NCBI GenBank assembly: GCA_025463605.1
Contig: JAODAV010000027.1
Span: forward strand, 1 to 64,000
Source: Rhodoglobus sp.
GTDB lineage: Bacteria; Actinomycetota; Actinomycetes; Actinomycetales; Microbacteriaceae
Direction: 5' to 3'
Length of the DNA: 64,000 bases
Every line of letters starts with the position of its first letter. Positions within the stretch are counted from its first letter, which is position 1. Below the pieces are notes generated by a model, which made no database searches, had not been told where the DNA came from, and worked only from the letters and a program-made list of their open reading frames with translations. The position numbers were made by a program, and so were the translations under genes. Below are positions 15,981 through 25,116 of this stretch, piece by piece.

Positions 15981-18077
15981 ATGCGGTGGAGCGGGCAAGA
16001 ACTGACGACGGAGCAGGAGTCGGCGCTGCCCGGCCTCGCTCGACTGTCGAACCTCGTGCGCTCGGTGTCGACTCCGGAGTTCGCGGGCATCCGATTCCAT
16101 GAGGTGCTCGCGAAGAGCGCGCTCAACAAAGTTCCGGGCGAGAGCGGCATGCCGTTCGACTGGACGATCAACCCGTACCGCGGCTGCTCGCACGCATGCG
16201 TGTTCTGCCTGGGTGCCGAGACTCTCATTCTCATGGCGGACGGAACGCAGAAGCCGATCTGGGCGATAGAGGTTGGCGAGGAGATCTACGGCACACGACA
16301 AGAAGGCAGGTATCGACGTTACGTGCGCACGAAGGTGCTCGCACACTGGAGGACACGCAAGCCGGCGCACCGAGTCACTCTCGCGGACGGCACTCGCGTA
16401 GTCGCCTCGGGTGAGCACAGATTCCTTACCGAGCGGGGCTGGAAGCACGTCATCGGGGCGATGAGCGGACCGGGCACCCGACCGTACCTAACGAAGAACA
16501 ACTCGCTCATGGGGTTCGGACTGGCGGGGCTCGACGAACTCAACCGAGCGCCCCTGCACGACGCGGACTACCGCCGCGGCTACCTGTGCGGGATGATCCG
16601 GGGCGGCGGCCATCTCGCCACGCACGAGTACAAGCGCCCGAGCGGCTCTATCGGTACGATCACACAGTTTCGGTTGGCGCTTGCAGATACGGAGGCTTTG
16701 CATCGCGCGCGCACCTTCCTCGAGGTTGAGGGCGTCGTGACGGCGATATTTCAGTTCACCCCGGGTAACGAGCGGCATCGTCCGATGACGGGAATCCGGA
16801 TTGCGAATCGTGCCGCCTTCGACCGGATCACTGACCTGATCCACTGGCGAGCCCAGGAGTCGCTCATGTGGCACCGGGGCTTCCTCGCGGGCATATTCGA
16901 TGCGGAGGGCAGCAATTCGGGTGGCGTGCTCCGCATCTCGAACGGCGACGAGACCCTGCTCGCGCAAATCCGCGAATCGATGGATGAGTTGGGCGTGAGG
17001 CACACGACAGACCCTCCCAACGCGATCGGGGTGAGCGCGATCCGCGTCGTGGGTGGGCTTGCGATAAGGCAGCGTTTCTTCCAACTGACAGGCCCGGCAA
17101 TCACACGAAAGCTCTCAATCGAGGGGATGGCGGTCAAATCGCAGGCGCGCCTCGGCGTCGTCTCGATCGAGTCGCTGGGTCACGAGGAGGACATGTACGA
17201 CATCACGACCGGCACCGGCGACTTCATCGCCAACGGCGTGATCAGCCACAATTGTTTCGCCCGAAACACTCACACCTATCTCGACCTCGACGCCGGCAAG
17301 GACTTCGACAGCGAGATCATCGTCAAGGTGAATGTCGCCGAGGTGCTCGCGAAGGAGCTCGCGCGCGCGTCCTGGAAGCGGGAGGGTGTCGCCCTCGGCA
17401 CCAACACCGACCCGTACCAGCGCGCGGAGGGGCGGTACCGGCTCATGCCGGGCATCATCGCGGCGCTCGCCGAGAGCGGCACGCCGTTCAGCATCCTCAC
17501 CAAAGGCTCTTTGCTGCGGCGCGATCTGCCGCTGCTCGTCGAGGCGGGCGAGCGAGTGCCAGTGCACCTCGCGATGACGATCGCCGTTCACGACGATGAC
17601 CTGCAGAAGTCGGTCGAGCCCGGCGCGCCGACGACGAAGTCCCGGCTCGAGACCGTGCGGGCGGTGAGGGAGCACGGGCTCGATGTCGCCGTGCTCATGA
17701 TGCCCGTGCTGCCCTACCTCACCGACACTCGAGCCCATCTCGACCACGCGCTCGAGCAGATCCGGCAGGCGGGCGGCACCTCGGTGTCGTACTCGGCACT
17801 CCACCTGCGGCCGGGAGCTCGCGAGTGGTACCTGCAGTGGCTCGAGCGCGAGCATCCTGACCTTGTCGGCAAGTATGCGCAACTGTATGCGAAGGGTGCG
17901 TATGCCCCGAAGGAATACCGCATGTGGCTTGCGGAGCGGATGCGTCCGCTGCTGCGCAAGCACGGCCTCGAGCGCCCCGGAACAGTCAAGCCGGCGAGGG
18001 GCACCTCGCCGATCCACGAGCGTTCTCTCATCGCCGAGGAACTGCCCGACACCTTCCCCCAACCGAGGCTCTTCTAG
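15981..18077 (+). CDS. Intein-containing Rv2578c-family radical SAM protein
   Basis: A 698-residue precursor: a 349-residue radical SAM protein plus a 349-residue intein (residues 76-424). The host part resembles Rv2578c and, distantly, spore photoproduct lyase (NPYRGCSHACVF...CFARNTHTYLDLDAGKDFDSEIIVKVN). The cluster motif CxxxCxxC is Cys69, Cys73 and, only after splicing, the +1 extein Cys425. The C-terminal part has the AVLMMPVLPYLTDT TIM-barrel segment. An SOS box at the promoter suggests a DNA-damage role; the substrate is unknown. There is no obvious operon partner. Confidence 0.9.
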   Translation: MRWSGQELTTEQESALPGLARLSNLVRSVSTPEFAGIRFHEVLAKSALNKVPGESGMPFDWTINPYRGCSHACVFCLGAETLILMADGTQKPIWAIEVGEEIYGTRQEGRYRRYVRTKVLAHWRTRKPAHRVTLADGTRVVASGEHRFLTERGWKHVIGAMSGPGTRPYLTKNNSLMGFGLAGLDELNRAPLHDADYRRGYLCGMIRGGGHLATHEYKRPSGSIGTITQFRLALADTEALHRARTFLEVEGVVTAIFQFTPGNERHRPMTGIRIANRAAFDRITDLIHWRAQESLMWHRGFLAGIFDAEGSNSGGVLRISNGDETLLAQIRESMDELGVRHTTDPPNAIGVSAIRVVGGLAIRQRFFQLTGPAITRKLSIEGMAVKSQARLGVVSIESLGHEEDMYDITTGTGDFIANGVISHNCFARNTHTYLDLDAGKDFDSEIIVKVNVAEVLAKELARASWKREGVALGTNTDPYQRAEGRYRLMPGIIAALAESGTPFSILTKGSLLRRDLPLLVEAGERVPVHLAMTIAVHDDDLQKSVEPGAPTTKSRLETVRAVREHGLDVAVLMMPVLPYLTDTRAHLDHALEQIRQAGGTSVSYSALHLRPGAREWYLQWLEREHPDLVGKYAQLYAKGAYAPKEYRMWLAERMRPLLRKHGLERPGTVKPARGTSPIHERSLIAEELPDTFPQPRLF
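16206..17252 (+). mobile_element. Intein with degenerate LAGLIDADG homing endonuclease
   Basis: 349 codons in frame. It begins at Cys1 (CLGAETLILMADGTQ, block A), has block B around VVASGEHRFLT and a central LAGLIDADG region, then block F DITTGTGDFIANGV, and ends with ISHN before Cys+1. The first dodecapeptide (YLCGMIRGGGHL) has Gly where the catalytic Asp is expected; the second (FLAGIFDAEGS) is normal. The endonuclease may therefore be crippled while splicing residues (Cys1, His, Asn, Cys+1) are intact. Confidence 0.9.
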
Positions 18078-18156
18078 CTGTACCCCGAGTGCGGGGTACA
18101 GAACGTACCCCTCCGCTGCCATACTTTGTCACAGACGAAGCCGCAGAGGGGGTACA
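18078..18156. promoter_or_regulatory. Promoter region with four GTACCCC motifs
   Basis: CTGTACCCC (18078-18086) and its inverted copy GGGGTACAG (18093-18101) form a perfect 9-bp dyad. CGTACCCC follows at 18104-18111 and an inverted GGGGTACA at 18149-18156, overlapping the ribosome-binding site. TACTTT (18122-18127) is a plausible -10. The repeats could be operators for the operon's own response regulator; the first dyad might alternatively act as a weak terminator for the radical SAM gene, though no T-run follows. Confidence 0.45.
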
Positions 18157-18158
18157 CG

Positions 18159-19391
18159 GTGTCGATCGGACTGCCCGCACACCTGCGCCCACAGGCCGTT
18201 AGCCGCGCGCTGACCCTAGCCGGTCACGTCGCCGGCCTCGTGTGCCTCATCGCTGCGGCGGGCATGGTCGTCGCGGTACAGGCGGCGAATCCGCAGCTCA
18301 TCCTCTGGCCCGCCGTCATCGCCCTGCTTCCCCTCATTGTCATGCTCGCCGTGCTCGACCGGTACCGCAGCATGTTTTTCTCGGTGAGCTACCTCATCAT
18401 CGGCGGGGCATCCGTCTACTGGTTCGCCCTCACCGTCATGTCCGAGTTCGAGCCGTTGACGGGCACAGACAGTTTCGTGTTGAGCCTGCCGCGGATCGCC
18501 CTGATGTTCGTCGGCGGAGTCGGGGTCGGTATTGGCGCGAGCATCGCGTGGTGTGCAATCGGCCTTGTGATCGCCGAGATCGCGATCGTCACGGCCGCCG
18601 TGCAGACGGGTGTGGATCTTGCCCCGGATGGCACGAGCCTGAGCTCATTCGTCGGTGTCGTGGTAGCGCTGCTCCTGCTCGGAGCGAGCCAGCGCATGGT
18701 GCGCCGCGCGCAGCCGAGCATCCACCGGGCGGCACGCGATGAGCACCTCTCCACGCTCCGCTACGGCATCGAAGCGAAGGCCGCCGCGGTCATGCACGAC
18801 ACGATTCTCGGGCACCTCGCCGCGATCTCCGCCGCCCCAGAGGGCGCGCTCAGCTCAGACCTGCAACTGCAGATGGAGCGGGATCTCGAGATTCTCGTCG
18901 GCGAGGAGTGGCTCACGGTCGGCTCACCGGCGGTGGACGTGCAGGCGCGCGCGGAGTGGAGACAGAGCCAACTCTTCCTCGCCATCCAGGAGTCACGCCG
19001 ACTCGGTCTCGTCGTCGACATCAGCGGGGACATCGCCGCCGCCGGGCGCCTCGGCCCCGCGCGCTCGTCCGCCCTGGGCCTCGCGGTCAAACAGTGCCTC
19101 ATCAATGTGCTCAAGCACTCCGGAACGGACGTCGCCGAGGTCGTCGTGTACGGCTCGGGGTCAGACGTGAGCGTCATGGTCATCGACTCGGGCAGAGGTT
19201 TCTCCGAGACGGAGACCGGCAGCGATCGCCTGGGGCTGCGCCAGTCGGTGCGCCGTCGCATGGAAGCGGTCGGCGGCGAAGTGCAGGTGTGGTCGTCACC
19301 GGGCCGCGGCACGTCCGTGATGATCCGTGTGCCCGTGCCCACCGGTGAGGGCGACACGCCGCTTGCCGACGCGCTCGAGGTGACGCTGTGA
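18159..19391 (+). CDS. Sensor histidine kinase-like ATPase protein
   Basis: 410 residues. The N-terminal half has about six hydrophobic segments (first 175 residues). A helical region follows with a possible phospho-acceptor in AAVMHDTILGHL, then a GHKL ATPase domain (CLINVLKHSGTDVAEVVVY N-box, VIDSGRGF G1, GLRQSVRRRMEAVGG, GRGTSVMIRVP). The GTG at 18159 has a strong AGGGGG ribosome-binding site 8 nt upstream; a TTG at 18126 is less likely. It overlaps the next gene and probably signals to the response regulator encoded two genes downstream. Confidence 0.8.
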   Translation: MSIGLPAHLRPQAVSRALTLAGHVAGLVCLIAAAGMVVAVQAANPQLILWPAVIALLPLIVMLAVLDRYRSMFFSVSYLIIGGASVYWFALTVMSEFEPLTGTDSFVLSLPRIALMFVGGVGVGIGASIAWCAIGLVIAEIAIVTAAVQTGVDLAPDGTSLSSFVGVVVALLLLGASQRMVRRAQPSIHRAARDEHLSTLRYGIEAKAAAVMHDTILGHLAAISAAPEGALSSDLQLQMERDLEILVGEEWLTVGSPAVDVQARAEWRQSQLFLAIQESRRLGLVVDISGDIAAAGRLGPARSSALGLAVKQCLINVLKHSGTDVAEVVVYGSGSDVSVMVIDSGRGFSETETGSDRLGLRQSVRRRMEAVGGEVQVWSSPGRGTSVMIRVPVPTGEGDTPLADALEVTL

Positions 19392-20542
19392 TCGCGCGCG
19401 AGCAGACCGTGCAGCAATCCGACCCCGTCGGTGCGCTCGCCGCCCGCTCGCTGACGCTGCTCGGCTGCCTGGGCATGGTCGTCTACGCCATCGTCATGAC
19501 GGTGGTCAACTCGGCCGATATCGACAACGTCGGCGTGGCCATCGTGGGCATCGGCATGATCGTCGGTGCGGCCACGCTCATCGCCGTGGCAGCCAACCCC
19601 CTTCGCGCACCCCTGAATCGCGGGGTTCACATCGCGGCCATGGGCCTCGGGGTGTTCGGGCTCGCTTTCAACGCCGCCTCGATGTGGCAGGGCAACGCGT
19701 TCATCCGAGACGACTGGGGTCCGCCCATGCTCGGTTTCATCAGCCTCCTGATGGTGCCGTATCGCCCGCCGCGGGAGATCGCGATTCTCGGAGCGCTCGC
19801 CGCCGTCTTCGCCGGCTTCGTCGCAGCACTCGAGGTGGGCATCCTCTCGACCGACCTGCCGGTGATGATCTACGTCATCATTGCGGCGACACCGGTGCTC
19901 GCGATGTCGTTCGGCGGTGCCGTATTCGCGCGAGCCGTGCTCAGGATGGTGCACCGCTGGCATTCGCGGGCGTCATCCGCCGTGAGCGCTCTGGCCAACG
20001 AGCGCAAGGCCGGCCTCGCGCGGTCGGTGCAGCAGGATCGCGTCACGATACTCAATCGCGACGTCGTACCGTTCTTCGCCGCAGTGCTCGAGCGCGGCGG
20101 CCTGCTCGGCAGCGACCGCACTCGCGCGTCGGAGATCTCGGAGTCGATCCGCCGGCTCATGGTCGCCGAAGTCGACCGAAGCTGGCTCGACCTCGTCGTG
20201 GAGCAAGCCGCCGGCGCGACGCGCGGTCCCGCGACCGAGGCAGTTCATGACCCCGAACGTCTCGCCGTCGCAATGTCGACCGACCAGCGCACTGCGGTGC
20301 GTGCCGCGATAGTGGCGATCTTCGGACACCCCGCCTTCGAGCCCCGCGGCTTCGACGTGCGGATCTCGCGAACGAGCGCAGGATACGCGACCACCATCCG
20401 CGCCGACTTCGCCGCCGGCGAGGGCGGCATTCGCGCCGACCTCGCCCCCTACCTGGCTGTGCTCCGTGTGGTGTTCTCGCACCTCCACGCCGACTTCGGC
20501 CCGCCCACCCTGACAGTGAGGTTCTCCTATGACAAGCATTGA
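19388..20542 (+). CDS. Membrane protein, possible degenerate sensor kinase
   Basis: A 384-residue protein with about five to six N-terminal membrane helices and a cytoplasmic C-terminal half. The layout mimics the preceding kinase, but recognisable N-box, G1 and G2 ATP-binding motifs and a phospho-acceptor His are missing. It overlaps the kinase stop by 4 bp (GTGA) and the response regulator start by 14 bp. It may be a kinase paralogue turned into a co-sensor or regulator. Function is unassigned. Confidence 0.65.
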   Translation: MIAREQTVQQSDPVGALAARSLTLLGCLGMVVYAIVMTVVNSADIDNVGVAIVGIGMIVGAATLIAVAANPLRAPLNRGVHIAAMGLGVFGLAFNAASMWQGNAFIRDDWGPPMLGFISLLMVPYRPPREIAILGALAAVFAGFVAALEVGILSTDLPVMIYVIIAATPVLAMSFGGAVFARAVLRMVHRWHSRASSAVSALANERKAGLARSVQQDRVTILNRDVVPFFAAVLERGGLLGSDRTRASEISESIRRLMVAEVDRSWLDLVVEQAAGATRGPATEAVHDPERLAVAMSTDQRTAVRAAIVAIFGHPAFEPRGFDVRISRTSAGYATTIRADFAAGEGGIRADLAPYLAVLRVVFSHLHADFGPPTLTVRFSYDKH

Positions 20543-21218
20543 TTCCGTCAAGGATCTGGGCTTCGACGAGCCCGTCGGCACGCGAGTGCGGCTGGCGATT
20601 CTCGACGACCACGAGGTGTTGCTCGACAGCCTCACCAGCTGGATCGCCCTCAACGCGCCAGACTTCGATCTCGTGCTGAGCGCGAGCACGTGGTTGCAAC
20701 TCGTGCACAGCGACAACTTCCCGACCGACCTGGTATTCATCGACTTCCAGCTGAAAGAACCGGTCTCGATCGAAGCTCGCGTGCGCACGTGCCGCGCAGC
20801 AGGGGCGAAGGTCATCGTGCTCTCGAGCCTCGATACACACGAGTCGCGCGAGCGCGCCCTCGATGCCGGGGCTGCCGCGTTCCTCTCCAAGTCGCTTCCG
20901 ATGCGCGAGGTGATGGATGCCGCACGCGCTGTGATGGGAGTCGAGCGGGGTTCCATCCCCCAGCGTGAGTGGCGCCCGTTGCCCGTCGGCGCCACGACGC
21001 AGACCCGCCCCAAGCTCAGCGCGGGGGAGGTGCAGGCGCTCACCCTCTACGTCTCGGGGCTGAGCACTCCGGAAGTCGCCGATCGGATGAACGTGCAGTA
21101 CGAGACGGCCAAGACCTACCTGCGCCGCGTGAGAGAGAAGTACGCGAAGGCCAATCGCCCGGCGAGCAAGAAGTCTGAACTCATCCGACGGGCAGCGGAA
21201 GACGGCTACCTGCGATAA
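20529..21218 (+). CDS. Response regulator, LuxR/NarL-like
   Basis: 229 residues. The receiver domain has an acidic pair (AILDDHE), phospho-acceptor Asp72 (DLVFIDFQL), the LSS switch residue and a conserved Lys (FLSKSLP). The C-terminal HTH is LuxR-like (LSAGEVQALTLYVSGLSTPEVADRMNVQYETAKTYLRRVREKY). It ends the three-gene overlapping operon that begins with the histidine kinase-like gene. The GTACCCC repeats upstream of that operon are candidate binding sites. Confidence 0.88.
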   Translation: MTSIDSVKDLGFDEPVGTRVRLAILDDHEVLLDSLTSWIALNAPDFDLVLSASTWLQLVHSDNFPTDLVFIDFQLKEPVSIEARVRTCRAAGAKVIVLSSLDTHESRERALDAGAAAFLSKSLPMREVMDAARAVMGVERGSIPQREWRPLPVGATTQTRPKLSAGEVQALTLYVSGLSTPEVADRMNVQYETAKTYLRRVREKYAKANRPASKKSELIRRAAEDGYLR

Positions 21219-21225
21219 TCCTTGG

Positions 21226-21891
21226 GTGAGCAAGCTCTACTTCCGTTACGGAGCGATGAACAGCGGCAAGAGCACCGCGCTGCTTCAGGCCGCCTTCAAC
21301 TACGAGGAGCGCGGGCAGGAGGTGCTGCTCGCCAAGCCCCAGATCGACACCAAGGGTGACGCGACGATCGTGTCCCGTCTCGGCCTCACCCGCGTGGTCG
21401 ACTTCGTCGTCGCCCCGGACGAGGACATCTTCGACAAGTTCCTGCTCGAGCGCGTGCGCGTGCACGATCGCACGGGCAAGGCCGTCAGTTGCCTCCTGGT
21501 CGACGAAGCCCAATTCCTCACCGAGGGGCAGGTCGACGACCTGTTGCGGATCGCGATCCTCGAGGGAGTTCCGGTTCTCGCGTACGGGATCCGCACCGAT
21601 TTCCAGACGGTGGCGTTCCCGGGCAGCAGGCGGCTGCTGGAGATCGCGCACTCGCTCGAAGAACTCAAGACGATCTGCCGCTGCGGACGCAAGGCCGTGT
21701 TCAACGCGCGCAAGGTGGGCGAGCGCTACGTCTTCGACGGCGACCAGATCGCGATCGATGGCGTCGATGTGACCTACGAGTCGTTGTGCGGCGCGTGCTA
21801 CCTCGAGGAGAGCAACGGCGTGCTCAACAACGGTTGGCGGCCGCGCGCGGATTTCAGTTACCGCAGCGGGCCTGACCCGGATTTCACCTGA
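21226..21891 (+). CDS. tdk: Thymidine kinase
   Basis: A 221-residue type II thymidine kinase of the pyrimidine salvage pathway (ATP + thymidine to dTMP). Walker A GAMNSGKST and the DEAQF motif (LLVDEAQFL) are clear. The lasso-domain zinc site is formed by CRCG and CGAC cysteines. The glycine-rich YGIRTDF and RADFSYRSGPD tails match actinobacterial Tdk. It starts with a GTG 7 bp after the response regulator stop. Confidence 0.93.
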   Translation: MSKLYFRYGAMNSGKSTALLQAAFNYEERGQEVLLAKPQIDTKGDATIVSRLGLTRVVDFVVAPDEDIFDKFLLERVRVHDRTGKAVSCLLVDEAQFLTEGQVDDLLRIAILEGVPVLAYGIRTDFQTVAFPGSRRLLEIAHSLEELKTICRCGRKAVFNARKVGERYVFDGDQIAIDGVDVTYESLCGACYLEESNGVLNNGWRPRADFSYRSGPDPDFT

Positions 21892-22075
21892 GGCTCTCGG
21901 AGGGGACCCATCGGGGCGTATTCCGTGGGGGGATTCGACTCCCCTACTGAGACGCCTCCCTCCCTCGCAGGCTCGGTCGGCGCTGGGGTCGCGCAATCGC
22001 TGGCGCGATTGCCTTAGCCCCACCGCGCCACTCAGCGGGGGCCCATGAGTGGCTTCTCGTGCAGTCACCCCGCCA
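21892..22075. other. Hairpin-rich non-coding stretch after tdk
   Basis: No credible gene is seen. Perfect stems are GCAATCGC (21993-22000)/GCGATTGC (22005-22012) with a 4-nt loop, extended outwards by GGGG/CCCC, and GCCACTCA (22027-22034)/TGAGTGGC (22046-22053). A GGGGATTCGACTCCCC stem-loop lies near 21930-21946 and recalls a tRNA T-arm, but no complete tRNA can be folded. A terminator zone or a small RNA is possible. Confidence 0.4.
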
Positions 22076-22147
22076 GATACGCAAAGATTGACCGCAAGTT
22101 AAACAGAGAAGGACCGCACTACATGGCGGTCCTTCTTTGCGTATCTG

Positions 22148-22155
<8 letters not shown>
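22066..22155. repeat. Inverted repeat duplicating the tRNA-Pro 3' end
   Basis: The 21-bp left arm (22066-22086) matches the right arm (22135-22155) in inverted orientation with one mismatch. The right arm spans the last seven bases of the tRNA-Pro acceptor strand and its downstream flank. Between the arms lies the tRNA terminator. Confidence 0.75.
22108..22134 (-). terminator. Terminator downstream of tRNA-Pro
   Basis: On the minus strand GAAGGACCGC pairs perfectly with GCGGTCCTTC across an 8-nt loop and is followed by TCTGTTTAACTT, an intrinsic terminator immediately downstream of the tRNA. Confidence 0.75.
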
Positions 22156-22221
<66 letters not shown>

Positions 22222-22325
22222 ATCGACCGGCGCTTTCGAGCACCGGACCTCCACAAGGATAGCCGATCCGCCGCACCTGGCGAGCACGGGGATCGCGTTC
22301 GTGGGGCGTCTGATTGAATGTGCTC

Positions 22326-24137
22326 ATGGATGACCCGAGCGGGACTCATCACGCCCTCGCGGCGGCGGTCCGCTCGACGTGGGGCCGTCGCCGAATCATC
22401 CTTATCGCCGCGCTCGGCCTGGCCGTGCTGCTCATCGGGTTCGCTGCATGGATCGGTATTCGAGGCATTCTGGCGAAGAACGAGCTCGAGGCGGCACTGC
22501 CACTCGTGTCGCAGATCAAAGACCAGGTGGTCGGCGCCGGTTTCGACACAGCTCAAGCCACGATCGGGGGGCTGCGCCCGACGATCGACGAGGTCGTGGG
22601 CCACACGGGCGCGGCGCGCGACCTCACGAGCGACGCCCTCTGGCGCGCGGCGGAGGGCATCCCCTTCGTCGGCGAGAACCTGAGCGCCGTGCGGCAGCTG
22701 GCGCAGATCGCCGACGACATCGTGACTCACGCGCTCGTGCCCCTCCCGGGGATGTCGGACCTGCTCGACCCGGCTTCCCTCAAGCCGGTCAACGGAACCG
22801 TCGATATCCAGCCCTTTCTCGAGGCGGAGCCCGTGCTGCGGGAGATCGGCACGACTCTCGCGGCGGCCTCGGCCTCGATCGCGGCGATCGACGACGAGCA
22901 ACTGATCGGTCCCGTCGCCGCCGCGAAGCAGAAGCTGTCGGCTCTCATCCGTTCCGCGAGCCCCCTCGTGGTGAAGGCAAGCCTGGCGCTGGAGGCCATC
23001 CCCGGGCTGCTTGGATTCGACGGCGCTCGCAGCTACCTCGTGGTGTTCATGAACAACGCCGAGGCGAGGGCGCTCGGCGGACACGCCGGGTCGTGGGCGC
23101 TCGTCACGGCCGATCACGGCACGATCTCGCTCGTGGCGCAGGTGGGCGTGGGCGGCCTCACGAAAACTGCCGTTCCCGTCGTGGACGTGCCGGGCGACAT
23201 CCTCTCGCTGTGGGGGCCGGGCACGGCCACCGATCCCGGGAACGTAGGGATCGACCCACGGCTGGATCTCTCGGCGAACACCGCCAAAGCGTTCTGGCAG
23301 CAGCGCTACGGGGGCACGATCGACGCCGTGCTGTTCTTCGACCCGGTAGCACTCGGCTACCTTCTCGCGGCGACCGGGCCCGTGACGGCGGCGACCGGCG
23401 ACGTCATCTCGACCGAGAACGCGGCCGATTTCCTCCTGAACGGCGTCTACCTGTCGTATCCGGTCGGCGGCGAGCAGGATCCCGTGTTCCAGTCGGCGGC
23501 CGCGCAGACGTTCGCGCTCATCTCCACTGGCGCATTCGACCCGAAGAAGCTCCTTGACGCCGCGATCGAGGCAGGCAAGCAACGCCGCCTTCTCCTGTGG
23601 AGCTTCCACGCCGAGGAGAGAGAACTGCTTGCGGCCACGCCTTTCAACGGCAGGATGCCGGGCATGGATGACGCGAACGCGACCTTCGGCGTTTACGTGC
23701 AAGACAACCTGGGTTCGAAGATGACGTACTACGTGGATGCGTCGGTCGCCCTGGGACAGGCCCAGTGCTCGACCGGAACCACGCAGTACCGTGTGGACTT
23801 CACGGCGACCAACGCGGTCGTCCCCGGTACGGGAGAAAGCCTGCCGACGTATGTCGCCAACACGACCAACGGCTCACTGCGCATATTCGTCACGCTCTAC
23901 GCGCCGCCGGGAACGAGCATCGTCTCCGCCATCGGTTCGAGCGACTATCCGCCGCTGAAGGGAACGGACGGCGAGTATTCCGCCATGCAGGTGCGCATGG
24001 TGCTCGACCCGGGCCAGACGGCGACGGTGAGCTTCGACGTGGTGGCGCCCGATGACCGGCCGCGCACGCTCGACGCTCTCGTGACGCCCCTCGCCAAGCC
24101 GACGGAGATCACTCGGCTGGAGGGCTATACCTGCTGA
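22326..24137 (+). CDS. DUF4012 domain-containing membrane-anchored protein
   Basis: 603 residues with a single N-terminal membrane anchor ([21 protein letters not shown], about residues 27-47) and a large extracytoplasmic part. The DUF4012 region is recognised by [33 protein letters not shown], typical of actinobacterial surface proteins of unknown biochemical role that often sit near polysaccharide or cell-wall loci. An upstream in-frame TTG (22314) is possible. It is followed convergently by phosphoesterase and PBP genes. Confidence 0.8.
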   Translation: MDDPSGTHHALAAAVRSTWGRRRIILIAALGLAVLLIGFAAWIGIRGILAKNELEAALPLVSQIKDQVVGAGFDTAQATIGGLRPTIDEVVGHTGAARDLTSDALWRAAEGIPFVGENLSAVRQLAQIADDIVTHALVPLPGMSDLLDPASLKPVNGTVDIQPFLEAEPVLREIGTTLAAASASIAAIDDEQLIGPVAAAKQKLSALIRSASPLVVKASLALEAIPGLLGFDGARSYLVVFMNNAEARALGGHAGSWALVTADHGTISLVAQVGVGGLTKTAVPVVDVPGDILSLWGPGTATDPGNVGIDPRLDLSANTAKAFWQQRYGGTIDAVLFFDPVALGYLLAATGPVTAATGDVISTENAADFLLNGVYLSYPVGGEQDPVFQSAAAQTFALISTGAFDPKKLLDAAIEAGKQRRLLLWSFHAEERELLAATPFNGRMPGMDDANATFGVYVQDNLGSKMTYYVDASVALGQAQCSTGTTQYRVDFTATNAVVPGTGESLPTYVANTTNGSLRIFVTLYAPPGTSIVSAIGSSDYPPLKGTDGEYSAMQVRMVLDPGQTATVSFDVVAPDDRPRTLDALVTPLAKPTEITRLEGYTC

Positions 24138-24153
24138 GCCTCGGCAGCCCGCC

Positions 24154-25116
24154 TCAGGAGAAGTCGTCGCCGGGAACGAGTGTTATCACGACCGCCTCGG
24201 GCGGGCACGCGAAGCGCACAGGAGCATAAATGGATGTGCCGAGCCCTGCGCTCACGTTGAGGAAGGCAGCACGACGCGCGTGGTGCCACACGCTCAGCCC
24301 CTGGGCCTGCTCGCGCGGGATATCGCAATTGGTGACGAGGGCGGGAAGACCCGGAATGCGCACCTGGCCGCCGTGAGTGTGGCCGGCAAGTATGACCTCC
24401 GCGCCGTTCGTCACAAAGGAGTCGAGCACGCGGCGGTAAGGAGCGTGGGTCACGCCGATCGGGACGGCCTCGGGTCCCGTGCGATCATCCTGCCAGCCCA
24501 CGTTCTCGCGCATCTCCTCGATGACTCCGGGAAGCCGGTCGAGCCTGTCCCAGCCGCGGTGGGCATCGTTGACTCCGAAGAACTCGAGCCGTGAGCCTTT
24601 GAGTTCGAGAGCTCGCGCCGCGTTGTTGAGCGAGAGCCACCCGAGCGAATCCTGGAAGTACGACTCAAGCCCCGCAGTGTCGAGGGTGGCTGCCGTGATC
24701 GAGCGCTGCGACGGGCTGGTCAAGTAGCGCAGGGGGTTTTTAGCGGACGGACCGAAATAGTCGTTCGAGCCGTTGACGTACACGCCCGGCACTCCTGCGA
24801 AGGGTCCGAGCGCCCTCATGACGCCCTCGATTCCGTCCACGTGACCGAGGTTGTCCCCCGTGTTGACGATGAGGTCGGGCTCGACCATCGCGAGCGACCT
24901 GACCCAGTCCTGCTTGCGGCGCTGCCAGGGCGCCATGTGCATGTCGGAGAGATGCAGAACCGTTATCGGCCGAGCACCGGGGTCGAGCACGGGCAGGTTC
25001 TCGTAACGGATCGTGAAGCGATTGCGCTCGACGAGCGCACCCCACGCAAGCGCTGCCGCGCCGACGGCCGCCACCACGCTCAGCGTGGTGGCGGCCGTTC
25101 GTGCGTGGCGGGTCAA
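24154..25116 (-). CDS. Membrane-anchored metallophosphoesterase
   Basis: 320 residues. The N-terminal membrane segment is TTLSVVAAVGAAALAWGAL. The calcineurin-like catalytic blocks DMH (LHLSDMHM), GDN (IVNTGDNLGHVD), GxND (VNGSNDYFG) and GHTHGGQ (ILAGHTHGGQVRIP) give the binuclear metal site. It resembles YkuE/YaeI-like lipid-head-group phosphoesterases. The TTG start overlaps the stop codon of the upstream PBP gene (TTGA), implying translational coupling, so action on an envelope substrate is likely. Confidence 0.85.
   Translation of the reverse strand: MTRHARTAATTLSVVAAVGAAALAWGALVERNRFTIRYENLPVLDPGARPITVLHLSDMHMAPWQRRKQDWVRSLAMVEPDLIVNTGDNLGHVDGIEGVMRALGPFAGVPGVYVNGSNDYFGPSAKNPLRYLTSPSQRSITAATLDTAGLESYFQDSLGWLSLNNAARALELKGSRLEFFGVNDAHRGWDRLDRLPGVIEEMRENVGWQDDRTGPEAVPIGVTHAPYRRVLDSFVTNGAEVILAGHTHGGQVRIPGLPALVTNCDIPREQAQGLSVWHHARRAAFLNVSAGLGTSIYAPVRFACPPEAVVITLVPGDDFS

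Noticed and set aside
18078..18101. Intrinsic terminator of the radical SAM gene
   Set aside because: The dyad has no following T-run and its half-site recurs twice more in the promoter, so an operator role fits better.
21920..21950. A second tRNA suggested by a GGGGATTCGACTCCCC T-arm-like element
   Set aside because: No acceptor, D or anticodon arms can be matched around it on either strand.
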